Assembly: GCA_959347315.1 (NCBI GenBank)
Contig: OY365811.1
Span: 35,073,074-35,137,073 of the forward strand
Length of the DNA: 64,000 nt
Source of the DNA: Bimastos eiseni
Lineage: Eukaryota > Annelida > Clitellata > Crassiclitellata > Lumbricidae
Reading direction: 5' to 3'
The translations under genes and the position numbers were made by a program. The notes under the pieces were generated by a model. The model saw nothing but the letters and a program-made list of their open reading frames with translations. It did not search any database and was not told the origin of the DNA. Positions 20,609 through 32,600 of the stretch are shown here, piece after piece (within the stretch, counting starts at the first letter, position 1; every line of letters starts with the position of its first letter).

Positions 20609-22900
20609 TTCATAAAACATAAAAGTGTTTAAATAAAACTGACCGAGACGCTTGCGGAAACACATGAGATCAATTTCATATGCATGTAGGCCTAAATGTT
20701 TCAGAAATCTGGCTGAGCTGAAATGCGCATGTCAGCGATGAGTGTTCGGAAGGAGACGTCTTCACATCAGAGTACTTAATTGTTGCCTTCTGTATCAGCG
20801 TAATGAAAACTAGAAGACACTCAGAACTGTCAACGTTATCATTGCTTGCACGCTCTCTGGCAGTGCCAGACCCAAGCTTGCAATAACGAAGGAGAACAGC
20901 GAGGATGATCCTTGTCACCACACAGTTTCGTTAATTTAAACTATAAATCATATGAAAACTAATGTGTTGCAGGCCGTTATTGTCGTCGGAAATTAACATC
21001 CTCAGTTTATGTCTAAACTATCTTAAACGCCTCTCAACCCGACCCCTAATGACAGCCGCCGCTGGACATGGGTCACATAAAAAAATTATGACACAAGATG
21101 ATTGGTTACAAACCCATAGTAAATATTATTGATTGATGAAGGTTGAATTGACATAAAGCTCGCTAGAAAGCAGGAAGGGAGATCCATAATAATAGTTTAC
21201 GACACATTGTTCTCTGAGTGACGAAAGCGGTGACCCCCCACCTGGGTCGAATACTATGCACACACAGACGACTAATTATAGTCTATTGACAGAGATGTTT
21301 CATATAATAGCGCATCTGGATGTAGAAAAATACTAAGAATAATGCATACGCTCACTTGCGTATACTCTTTATATATATATATATATATAATATAGGCCTA
21401 TATAGTAGGCCTATATTAGGACCCATAGGCCTATATGTAAGCCTATATTAGGAAAAGTAATGGACCCATACAAAGATAGATCTTTGGGAATATCAAAGTC
21501 AATTTAGAATGGCGTGAGAGCGACTGCAGAAGATAAGTTGAAAACGGTGACAAAAAACAAGCAATTAAATCAGCTTAGATGTGCCTTTGATACTGTTCAC
21601 TGTGAAACTTAAGTTGTTTGGTAGAATATCTATAGTGGTTAGCAGAATAATGTAATGTAATGTAATGTAAATCCTCGAAAATTTATCAGCGCCCACAAAA
21701 GACACACCATGGAGACCAGCTTATTCACCGGCGCTAATAACAGTAGTCCTATACGAAAAACTTTTGCTAAGTTGGCTCAAAATGAATTCGCTATTTTCAT
21801 TAATTCGGCGTTCATGATTTCGTATACTATAGTGCGATGATGGAGCTGTGAGACTCGAGAAAATATATTTATTATTCATCAATACAAAGATCAAAAGCCT
21901 TCTGGACCACTTTAAATCCTTAAGTTTGTTATGTTTTATATATTTTATCAATACCAAGACGGAAAACTCCGCGGAATTGACAGTTAGGCAGACGTGTTTG
22001 CCTGCTGACTACAGCGCTACACACTGTCTCAATCGTGTGACTAACAGTTAGAACTTTCGTTCTCTGCGCTGACCTTCGGTTAGATATCTTGAAGTATGTA
22101 CACCATACACAACGGAAGTGTAAGACACAGTTGCAAAACAGACATCGCCTGTGTTCAGCTCACAAAGTTAATAATAGCTAAATAATGATAATATTATTAT
22201 GTTATGTAATTTTATTGATACCAAGACGGGAAATAGGTTGTTATTATTAACTTGATGAGCTGGACAGAGTCGATGTCTGTTTTGATCTTTATTATGGATC
22301 ATAACATCTTTATAACTTCCACCGTGTGTTCAATCCCCATTCACAATTCTATAGATCGCGACAATATGTTTTGATTAAAAAAAACAATTTTTTTATTAAC
22401 ATGATAATTTCTGTGAGTTTCAAGCGTAAAAAATAGATCTAGTTTTTGAATTGCGTGTTCAATGGAACGAACACTGTACCTGTTATCTATTTGTAAACCA
22501 GCTGCATCATGTCAGTCAAGTGTTCTGCATGGTCGCCTCCAGGATAGCAGGACCTGCTGCTGTGTTCAACCCTGTGACGTACGAATTGATTTATTTAATC
22601 CGCGGACTACAAATCAGAAACGACCTTTGCCTGTTTATGTCACTCTGGTAATTGTTTGCGGACGTATAGAGGTGTTGAGTCCATTGACGGTCACTAGAAC
22701 TGTTGTTATAATGACAATAACAGGTGACTTTGCGATTGAAATTCCTGCATCCAATCGAAGATAAAGTTTCGCAATATTGATCGATACAGACGGCAGAACG
22801 TACTGCATTATGCACGACGAGTCCGTAATGAAGTTTGGATGGTTCTGCTTCAGTGCTTTCAACTTCTCTGTGGTCCGCTGCTCTTTCAAATCCACGTCTG
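20609..22900. other. Intergenic sequence without recognised gene
   Basis: It holds TA runs with clustered TAGGCCTA near 21366-21450 and the short dispersed repeat at 21652-21736. Otherwise I see no gene, RNA or element. Confidence 0.5.
21652..21736. repeat. Dispersed repeat family copy 2
   Basis: TGTAA repeats followed directly by CCTCGAAAATTTATCAGCGC and CCACAAAAGACACACC; the same family as 9259-9480 but without its fold-back insertion. Confidence 0.6.
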
Positions 22901-22914
22901 TCCATGTCGCTATA

Positions 22915-23194
22915 GTTCTGTCTCTGCCAATGTTTTGTTTCTGTTGGTCTCTGTTTGTCTGTCTGTGCCTGGGTCTTTCTCCGTTTGTCGCTTTCACTTC
23001 GGCGTATCATAGCGAGTCCTTGCTCTCGGCTATCTGTTTGTCCATGGCTCTGTACCTCCCTGTCTCTCTTTGTCACCCTCTGTCTCTCATTGTCTCTGTC
23101 TCTGTCACTCTCGCGCACACACACACAGACAAACGCACATTTGCACATGCACGCTCTCTATTTCTCTCCCTCCCTCTCTCTCTCACACACCCAC

Positions 23195-23226
<32 letters not shown>

Positions 23227-23340
23227 TATTTCTTTCTTTCTTTCTACCTTTATCTCGTTCTTCCTCTGTTCTCGCCTTTGTCGCCGTCTGTCTGTTTGTC
23301 TGTCTCTCCGTTGTATATTTTTCCCTCTCCCCGTCGTCCG
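22915..23340. repeat. Pyrimidine-rich low-complexity tract
   Basis: CTGTCTCT-type sequence with a (TTTC)n run at about 23198-23245 and a (CA)n patch near 23116-23130. Several overlapping Ser/Leu/Phe-rich frames come from composition only. Confidence 0.85.
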
Positions 23341-23529
23341 TAGCTCTGCTGTTCTTTAACGGTGAATCTAATTCGTTACGAGTATAGACTGCTATTGCCA
23401 CTAATCAACCAGTTCCACCCGGTCCAACCGGGATCTGAGCAGGAACCTCAACCAACTCCGACACAGACGAATTCACAAGCTTCGCTGATCGGCCTCAGCG
23501 GCCACAGGCTACAACGCGTCCCCTAGTTC

Positions 23530-23737
23530 CACTCTCCTCCCCTTCTCCTCCTCCTCCTCTTCTTCCTTCTCCTCCTCCTCCTCTTCCTCCTTCTCCTTCT
23601 CCTTCTATTCCTCCTCCTCTTCCTCCTTCTCTTTCTCCTTCTCCTCCTCTTCCTCCTCCTCCTCCTCTTCTTCTTCTTCTTCTCCTCCTCCTCTTTCTCT
23701 TTCTCTTTCTCCTCCTCCTCCTCCTCTCCTCTTCCTT
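23530..23737. repeat. Long homopyrimidine:homopurine tract
   Basis: About 200 bp almost entirely CTC and CTT triplets on the plus strand, with only isolated purines. Such mirror-rich tracts can form triplex (H-DNA). Minus-strand Arg/Glu/Gly-rich frames are artefacts. Confidence 0.92.
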
Positions 23738-24239
23738 ATCCTCTTGCACTCTTCAAACTTTCCCACGAAATTCTCCTCCTTAGTCTCCACCTCTCCCCGC
23801 TGCTCAAATCTCATCTCCGTTATTCAGCTGCCAATTCTTTGCTGCTGTTCTTCATTCGGTCTCTTAATTTATTATAGGCCTACGTCATGGACTCATGATT
23901 AACTCAATTTTATCAAATCCAGTTATCTTAAGCATCCGATTCTTCCGTAAAATCTCCTCCGTTCGCCATTGCTTCTTCTGCTGCATACTCTCCATCTATC
24001 TTCCTCTCGTGTTTACTATCTATCTTGTTATCCATCCTGCCCACCTTCTCATCCTTTAATCCTCAATGGCTCAACTAGTTGCCGACGTACGGATGCGCTA
24101 ATCTGATTAATATTCATGACCTGTGACCTGTCTGACCTTTCGGCCTAGCATAGACGACCACATTTCGCTACGAGGTGGGTCCACAGCGCATAGGCAGGAT
24201 CCTTCTTATAGTTCGCACCCTGTCTAAATTCAGAGTCGT

Positions 24240-24552
24240 CATTGAGGCCTGAACGACCGGACTGGAAACCCAAAGCCTACTTAAATAGTCACGATCGGTC
24301 GCTTGCCCATCAGACTGGTTTGCTTAGAGACCAGTGCCTAAACAGCTTGGACACCGTCGCAATCCGGTCTGTAGACGCAGACCTGATACATCTAGTCTCG
24401 CGAGGATTTCAAGTAGTTTACGACAGAATCCATCGAGTTTTTCTACTTCCTCGCAAGTGTGTCAGAATCCAAAAGCAGTTCGACGACTTTCTCCTGACAA
24501 AAAGAGTTCCTCGCAGCTTCTTCCAAGATCTCTCTGAGGTTTTTCTGTCACG
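24240..24552 (+). other. Possible 5' non-coding exon or unclassified GC-richer block
   Basis: A GC-richer stretch with an open frame of about 104 codons, ending at a good donor (CACG|GTAAGC, GT at 24553-24554). It could be a leader exon joining the acceptor at 26192 of the SLC26 gene, but no homology supports the frame and a transcript is needed. Confidence 0.25.
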
Positions 24553-24598
24553 GTAAGCTACGACAATAATTGAAGTCAGCCTATGGCATACTGTATCA

Positions 24599-24790
24599 TG
24601 TATCGGAGGGTAACCTTATATTTGTATCAAACTATATCAGAGGGTAACCTTATATTTGTATCAAACTATATCAGAGGGTAACCTTCTATTTGTATCAAAC
24701 TATATCAGAGGGTAACCTTCTATTTGTATCAAACTATATCAGAGGGTAACCTTATATTTGTATCAAACTATATCAGAGGGCAACCTTATA
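24599..24790. repeat. 34-bp tandem repeat (about 5.5 copies)
   Basis: Units of TATCAGAGGGTAACCTTATA followed by TTTGTATCAAACTA, varying at one or two positions. Intergenic. Confidence 0.93.
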
Positions 24791-25913
24791 ATTATTTGAT
24801 TCATGTATCTCGTTCCTTAAAAGATAGTTTGCCGATGATAACAGGGTCGGTATAATAGCGTAAGAGTATCTTGGTATATCTTCAACTTCTTGCTCTTTCG
24901 TTGCCGCTTTTCCGCAAGAATGTTATCAGGTCGGGAGCGCCCCTTGAGCGTCGCTATATACATGTATATCAATTCACAATTACGATTACCAACGCATTCT
25001 GTCACGGAAATGGAAACCTTCATTGATCATGACAACAACTGTCTTATGTCTTTCCTGGCCACATTTATTGATAGTTTTCAAACTTACTCGTGATCGGAAA
25101 CCGAATATTAGCAAAGGTAGGCATATAATTAAGGTTCATCATCGTTGTAATTTAGGCACTGGCTTAGCGGTCGTTCAAGGTCCATAAGTGACACATTCTG
25201 GCACTAGGTGTCGCTAGGATGTGTTAAGCGCGTTAAACAAACAAACCATTGTCACTTCGACTTATTGTCCCAACAGCCTTCTGGGCGATCTAATTAGTTT
25301 GTTTGTTTTTTTATCTTTGTAATCGTCCTTATATTTTTGCTATGTTTACGTCGTCATTTGAACTCATTTATTTAATTATATAGTTATTTACGTTTATTTA
25401 TATATGCCATTATTTGTTTATCACTTAATCAAATAATAGTATTTACATTAAGTGATATCCACTATCGCTTATAAATATTGACATATCGGTCATGGCTGAT
25501 GACGGTATTTCTGATGACAGGGCTAGGCTGTTGCTTGTCAAGTGCGTAGATCTCCACACAAGAAACAGTCGAGGAGGGTTGAAGACTGAACCCTTTAGCA
25601 CGTGAGAGAGCGATGCTTCTTAGCCAATCGTCTGTCGGTATCCAATTCTGGTTAACTTTCGTGACAAACAAAATCATAACCGTATGTTTACGACGTCAGG
25701 GATAGCAAGCAGAAAACGTTTTGCACATGACCGGAAATCGACGTTTCTCGCGACAGAGGAGTTATGATCGCTTGAGAGACATTTCTTCTACGAAACGAGC
25801 TTAAAAATCGACAGATTGAGAAATGCAATGAAATTCATCGCAGCCAATACAGGCATTTAACAGTCAGTCAAGGGTTGACTCCAACGACACCGCGGCTCCT
25901 TTGAGCTATTCTC

Positions 25914-25950
25914 CATTGGTATATATACCCTGGCGCCTTCGTTTGCTCGT
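25914..25950 (+). promoter_or_regulatory. Candidate core promoter of the SLC26 gene
   Basis: An inverted CCAAT (ATTGG, 25915-25919) is followed at once by TATATATA (25920-25927), about 350 bp before the SLC26 start codon. A start site near 25950 would be expected. An NRF1-like TCGCATGCGCA lies at 26134-26144. This rests on motifs only. Confidence 0.35.
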
Positions 25951-26000
25951 TCGCTCGCTGCTTCGTCCTTCGACACTCTGTTAGTTCATTCATTCGTTTG

Positions 26001-26045
26001 TCATTCGTTCACATCTTTTATATAGCGCCTCTTTGAGATATCTAC
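26001..26045 (-). mobile_element. LINE 3' tail fragment in SLC26 5' flank
   Basis: Minus-strand tail GGCGCTATATAAA (plus 26017-26029) with the preceding AGATATCTCAAAGA-type core, followed by an ATTC/ATTG tetranucleotide run on the other side (25986-26010). Confidence 0.5.
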
Positions 26046-26272
26046 AAAACATGCAGAAACGATTCGACCGACCTTCCTGCTTAATTGACCCGACGATGAC
26101 TTGGGTTGATAACCCTCCCGTTTTGAGCATCATTCGCATGCGCATAGAAGAAGCTGCTGATTATTAACGATGATCACTATTTCTTTTTGTAGTATTCGTT
26201 CCATCTCCCTGAATTACTCCACGCGTTCTTTAGCTCTTCTCGACCGAAGCAAGTGCCTTTCCTCCATTCACC

Positions 26273-26679
26273 ATGGATTCGGGCAACGGAAAATATTGCT
26301 TTGGCTCCGACTCGGCGACGGCCAGCCCAAATTCCGGCGCTCGACCGGTCTACGCCCTGGATGTCGACGGGAACCCTCTGAGAAGGTCAACGTACGACAA
26401 CGGTGGCTACAGCCGCGCAGGAGATGGCTACCCAGAGGACGAGGCCAACGGTCTGGAGATGGACTTGGAAGACAGCGACCTGGAAGAGGTGGCGACGAAT
26501 GCCTGTCTTAGGGAGGTGCAGGTGAACATGGGGATCTTCTGCTCGGAGCTGAGGGGAGAGTCGAAGGAAATGAAGCACACTCTGGGGAAGATGGACTTTA
26601 AGAAGAAGATAAGGTCCTGCTTCTCGCTCGAGAAACTCAAAGAGATCGTTCCAATCATCGAATGGGCGCCCAAGTACAG
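26273..26679 (+). CDS. SLC26A11: SLC26 coding exon 1 (N-terminal cytoplasmic region)
   Basis: Residues 1-135 plus two bases. ATG at 26273 sits in ACCATGG, a strong initiation context. The region is hydrophilic, with an acidic cluster MDLEDSDLEE, and ends in LKEIVPIIEWAPKYR, the segment that precedes transmembrane helix 1 in SulP proteins. An acceptor-like TTCTTTTTGTAG ends at 26192, so the exon may begin at 26193. Confidence 0.92.
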
Positions 26680-29600
26680 GTGAGGAGTATAGAAGGGATG
26701 AATTAGTGAATGGACAGATGACTGGGTGGGTGAATGAATGGGTGAATGAGTGGGTGAATGAACGGGTGAATATATGGGTTAACGCAAGGATGAACAGATT
26801 TAGTGAATGAATGTGAAACGGATGAGTGAATGGATTGGTGAATGGATGTGAGAATGGATTGGCGAATGCAACACTCAATAGACTAGTGAATGGAGGATAA
26901 ACGAATAGGATGTGCATAAAATGTATCTTAACTTACTGTATAATATGTAAACGGTTGGCGTCACAGCGTATACGTTGAAGAACTAATACATCGATACACT
27001 GACGAATTTAGAGGGCGTTTATACATAAGCACTCACACATACACATGCCAATATACATTCATGTATGCACAATATATGCACGCATGTACATTCACACATG
27101 TGCACCTACTTCAATACATGGATACATTCATACATTTATACATACATGAATACATAGTACACATGCTCGCACATTTATTTGCATAAGTGCATACATTTGT
27201 AGACCTACGTATCTACGACTTACATGTACTGTAAGAATATATTTCATACCAAATGGTTAACGAAGATTGGGTCAAAGGTTACATGCATACACAGATATAC
27301 ACGAACAATATATATATATGCAGTAAACTCGAATGCACTTTTCTAATCGACAACAGTTGCAATCACAATGATCTTGCAATCAATTATTAAGCGCCTTTGG
27401 TAGACCCTATAGGTAGTCCGTTTGTATTGGACATAGGATGGACGAGATCAACGTTTATGACTGCTTACCTTATTTACGCATTGTCAACTTTCTTCACTGC
27501 CTCTTTACTGCATTTTTCATCATCATCATCGTCGTCGTCGTCATCATCATCATCATCAGCGTCGCCGTCGTCGCAGTCGTTGTCGTTATCATCATTATCA
27601 TCATCATCGTCGTCGTCATTATCATCATATTGTTTTGTGATTGTCTTCTGTGTCGTCATCATCATCTACTTCGTTGCGATGACAGGTCAGCTGAGCTTCA
27701 GGGGGATATAATCGCCGGAGTGACGGTTGGTCTGACCGTCCTCCCTCAGGCCATCGCCTACACGAGCATCGCTGGCCTGGCTCCTGCGGTAAGACCACGT
27801 TCTCTATCTTCATATATCGTAATAGCATGACTTCTACCGCGCCAACCAATTTAACACAGGCGCTCAGTGAATCAGTCTCGATAGCCAGATTAGGTTCGGT
27901 TCCAGGTCTATAGCCAAAGATTAGTTAGAATGAATTTGGGTAGTTTCGACTGTCTCTCTTCTTCTCTATTTCTTACTTCGCTCTATGCTGTTGTCCCTAT
28001 ATAGCTTAGATTTGTCTCATACGTGCAGTTGGCGAGGAAGGTATTGAATAAGCTGACGCCCTGCGGTTGGCTTTCAAGCGGCGCTTTAGAAGTTTGTGGA
28101 TTATGATTACGAATTGAGTTGTTGTTATAATTCTGTGAGAGGCGCCACATGAGCGTATTATGCGACTGATTAGATTAGAATAGATGTGATTAGATTTTTA
28201 GATTAGATTAAATATCTGGACTTGATTTATCATCGACATTATGGATTTAGGATTATATGATTAGAGTGATTATATTTTATTGGATTGGACTGTATTAGAT
28301 TTCAGGTCAGATTAGATATAAGATGATAAGATAAGATTGAATGTAACTGGATTTGAGAGATTATGATAAGGTCTTGCTGGCTTCCACGTTATAAAACGCT
28401 GGTCTATCGTATACGTTTTCAGTACGGTCTGTACTCTGCGTTCATTGGTTGCTTCGTCTATGTCCTCTTCGGAACATCGAAGGACATGACCCTTGGACCT
28501 TCAGCCATCATGTCCCTGATGACGTATTCCTATGGGAGATCCCCCATTCCCAAGGACCCGACCTACGCCATCGCTCTCGGATTCTACATTGGCATCGTTC
28601 AGATGATCATGTGGCTAATTGGCATCGGTGAGTTCATCCTCAAACCACACAACAGATATTTTATTGTATTGTAGTTCGAGATTTTATATGGCACCTATAC
28701 CTATAATAACTATTCAGATATGACTACTTCACTTACTTACTTTTAACAAATTCGGTCACTGCTTTATACTTACCAAATTTCTTATCGTCGTCGCCGTCTT
28801 CGTCGTCGTCACAATCAGCGTAATCGTCCATGTCGTTAATTTCGGATGTCAGTCCTTCGGTGGAGATAGAGGAAGAAAAATCAGTTGTTAGTCCGTGGGA
28901 ATTAGGTCCTGAATGAAGACGATTGGTCTCTGGGTTTGATCACCGACTGATCTCTGGGTTCAATCGTCAATTGATATCTTTGTTCGATCATAGATAGACT
29001 CTTGGGTTTGATCATCGATTGATCTTTATTGATTTGTACTTCATTTGATCGCAGGAGCGCTGATCGACTTCATATCGTTTCCGGTCATGAAGGCCTTCAC
29101 ATCTGCCGCAGCAATCACAATAGGAATGAGTCAAGTCAAGGTCAGTCGCGTGATCAATTAACCAATCAGTCACGTGAGCAGCTGTTTCATTTATTCATTC
29201 GTTGATTCATTGTTTTAGTCAGATATAAATCAATTGTGCCATGGCTGAAGAAGTTTCTAATAGCGTAACATCCCATGATCAGCATCATCAGTGACTTCCA
29301 CCGTGGCACCATCCATTCTCAGCAGACCTCATCTTCTCTGGATTCTAATATAGCTTTGAAACGGACAAACCATCTCGCCAATGCAGGCTATTTTCATATA
29401 GCACCAAAAATTAAGCAGCAGTCTACCTGACGTAGCTTTTGTCTGACCTAGCTCAATGTTCACGTATCTTCATATAGGCCCATCTCCGTCTGTCTTTGTC
29501 TCCGTCTGTCTCTGTCTCCGTCTGTCTTTGTCTCCGTCTGTCTCTGTCTCCGTCTGTCTCTGTCTCCGTCTGTCTTTGTCTCCGTCTGTCTCTGTCTCCG

Positions 29601-32600
29601 TCTGTCTTTGTCTCCGTCTGTCTTTGTCTCCGTCTGTCTCTGTCTCCGTCTGTCTTTGTCTCCGTCTGTCTCTGTCTCCGTCTGTCTTTGTCTCCGTCTG
29701 TCTTTGTCTCCGTCTGTCTTTGTCTCCGTCTGTCTTTGTCTCCGTCTGTCTTTGTCTCCGTCTGTCTTTGTCTCCGTCTGTCTTTGTCTCCGTCTGTCTC
29801 TGTCTCCGTCTGTCTTTGTCTCCGTCTGTCTTTGTCTCCGCCTGTCTCTGTCTCCGTCTGTCTTTGTCTCCGTCTGTCTCTGTCTCCGTCTGTCTTTGTC
29901 TCCGTCTGTCTCTGTCTCCGTCTGTCTTTGTCTCCGTCTGTCTTTGTCTCCGTCTGTCTCTGTCTCCGTCTGTCTTTGTCTCCGTCTGTCTCTGTCTCCG
30001 TCTGTCTCTGTCTCCGTCTGTCTCTGTCTCCGTCTGTCTTTGTCTCCGTCTGTCTCTGTCTCCGTCTGTCTCTGTCTCCGTCTGTCTTTGTCTCCGTCTG
30101 TCTTTGTCTCCGTCTGTCTCTGTCTCCGTCTGTCTTTGTCTCCGTCTGTCTCTGTCTCTGTCTGTCTTTGTCTCCGTCTGTCTCTGTCTCCGTCTGTCTT
30201 TGTCTCCGTCTGTCTTTGTCTCCGTCTGTCTCTGTCTCCGTCTGTCTTTGTCTCCGTCTGTCTTTGTCTCCGTCTGTCTCTGTCTCCGTCTGTCTCTGTC
30301 TCCGTCTGTCTTTGTCTCTGTCTGTCTTTGTCTCCGTCTGTCTCTGTCTCCGTCTGTCTTTGTCTCCGTCTGTCTTTGTCTCCGTCTGTCTCTGTCTCCG
30401 TCTGTCTTTGTCTCCGTCTGTCTTTGTCTCCGTCTGTCTCTGTCTCCGTCTGTCTCTGTCTCCGTCTGTCTTTGTCTCTGTCTGTCTTTGTCTCCGTCTG
30501 TCTCTGTCTCCGTCTGTCTTTGTCTCCGTCTGTCTTTGTCTCCGTCTGTCTCTGTCTCCGTCTGTCTTTGTCTCCGTCTGTCTTTGTCTCCGTCTGTCTC
30601 TGTCTCCGTCTGTCTTTGTCTCCGTCTGTCTCTGTCTCCGTCTGTCTTTGTCTCCGTCTGTCTTTGTGCCTGTATGTCTGCCTGTCTGCCTACTTGACTT
30701 AGTATTTGTCCGTGTGAATAAATTCTGTCTTCCTTGGTTACGATCGGTGCTAAATACAGCAACCCATCTGCTTGCCAGCCTTCCTCACATAATCTCGACC
30801 ATCATGCGCACTTACACTGGCTTCCTATTATTCGGTGTAAAATTCGTTTCCTTACTTCCATAGCGCGTTTTTCTCAGGCTGCACGCCATCAATGATGATT
30901 ATCCGCCCTCCTCTTTCGGCTGCCCTAATGATCAGCCACTAGTTTTCATAAACTGTTAGCCACTTCCTTTCTTTAGCCTCGGCATACATGAGGACTGGTG
31001 ACCAGCGCTGTTCGGTCAGTAGACGTTGTCCAGTGGTTTAGATGCAAGTGACATCTCCGAGGAAAGCTGTTGACCTGGCGGACAATCGAATCCGAGACCT
31101 TCACAGTTCACAGCTCCAACCAATCGCGTACCCGTAGAATAATCGTCAGGATTAAAGGAGATATAGCCTATTATTGGCCCAGAGACTCTGAACATCCATG
31201 CCATCTGTTAGCTGTTGATGGGAATCCGTTTGTTGGTTCCACGGATGAGCGTGGGTCCCCGTTGTAGATTTTTTTAACGACACCATTCCATATCGCAGAT
31301 GATTAGGTGTCGCTCTCCTCCTTTCTCGAGACTTGGGACTGGCACTTTCAAAGTCCAAACAGTGGCGGAGTTTGTGTCCACCATGGCTGACTCTTTTAGC
31401 TTACTATGCATTGTCCAACTAACTGTTCTAGCAGTCGTTGAGATGACAATTAACATCATGTAGGGGGTAGCGCCTCTGAGTAGATTTCTTGACAAGGCGC
31501 TACATCAAGTTTCATCCATTCATTATTATTAGACTGAAACACGATGACAGATTGCTCTTATAAGCTCTATTGTGTGTCTGCCGTTTGAATCCCAGTTAGC
31601 ATTACGAGATCGCTTTGAAACCATGAATCCATGATGTAGCTCATAATGGCCAATTGATTATTGTGCTCATTTTGATGCTTGACTTGTTTGCTATAGAACC
31701 TGTGAAAGTGATATGATAATACGAAAATAAATAGTAAATATTTACGTCGATTTTTTAAATGTCAAAACATAACATGTGTAATGTATGAGCCGCTATAAAT
31801 AACTTGGTCGTTGACTTTGTCAGAAATGGTGGGGACTAAAGGGAGTTCCAGGAGACTTTATACCACAGCTCATTCAAACGATCAAAAGGATTCCGGAAAC
31901 GAGGTAAATGATCTTCAAATGTTTGCCAAATAAAGTCGAATTTTATTGTGATAGGTCAATCTTGGTCAAGGCTGTTAGGAAATGTACAAAATTGCACATT
32001 TTTGTTGAATGTCGGGCACCCGGGAATCGATTTAATTGCCCGAGCAGTCAGCCAATATGACCAAGGGACTATTTCTGGCATGTGTTCTGGTAAAATCGCT
32101 CATTTTTACGGAATTTCAAGTACACGAAACCCGATTTCATTACCTTGGTAGTCAGCTTCGGTTGGGTACCAGAGGTACCCGTTGACAGCCTTAATTACGA
32201 TCTGGCTAAAAATTTCTTATCTTATGCCAGGAGGTATAGGCTTTCTGCGAATTGATGCCGTATTTATATGACCAGTAGTTTAAGTCAATCATTGATTCCG
32301 AAAGTCAACCTGAAGTCAATCAAACAAGCATTCTATTCAATTAATTATTCTCTTATCATCAAGTGATGATGTGTTCATTGTTCTTTTCAGGCTCTGGGAT
32401 TTTGTGCTCGGAGTCATCTGCATAGTAATCATCGTGGCGCTGAGGGTAAGATATATTTTTAAGGTATATTTCCCGCTATCAGTATTCAGCCCGACGGCTA
32501 CTATTCGGCCGAATTCCGAATACCTACTTGGTCAACTATTCGACTCCGAAGCTTCATTCGAAGCGAATATTCGGTACAGCCCTAATTGCGATGATGATGA

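Noticed and set aside
24242..24556. 104-codon plus-strand frame as a separate gene
   Set aside because: No recognisable domain and no partner exons; kept only as a possible non-coding exon because of the donor at 24553.
29456..30863. Frames of 364-455 codons over the CTGTCT repeat
   Set aside because: Intronic 16-bp satellite without stops in any frame, located inside the SLC26 gene.
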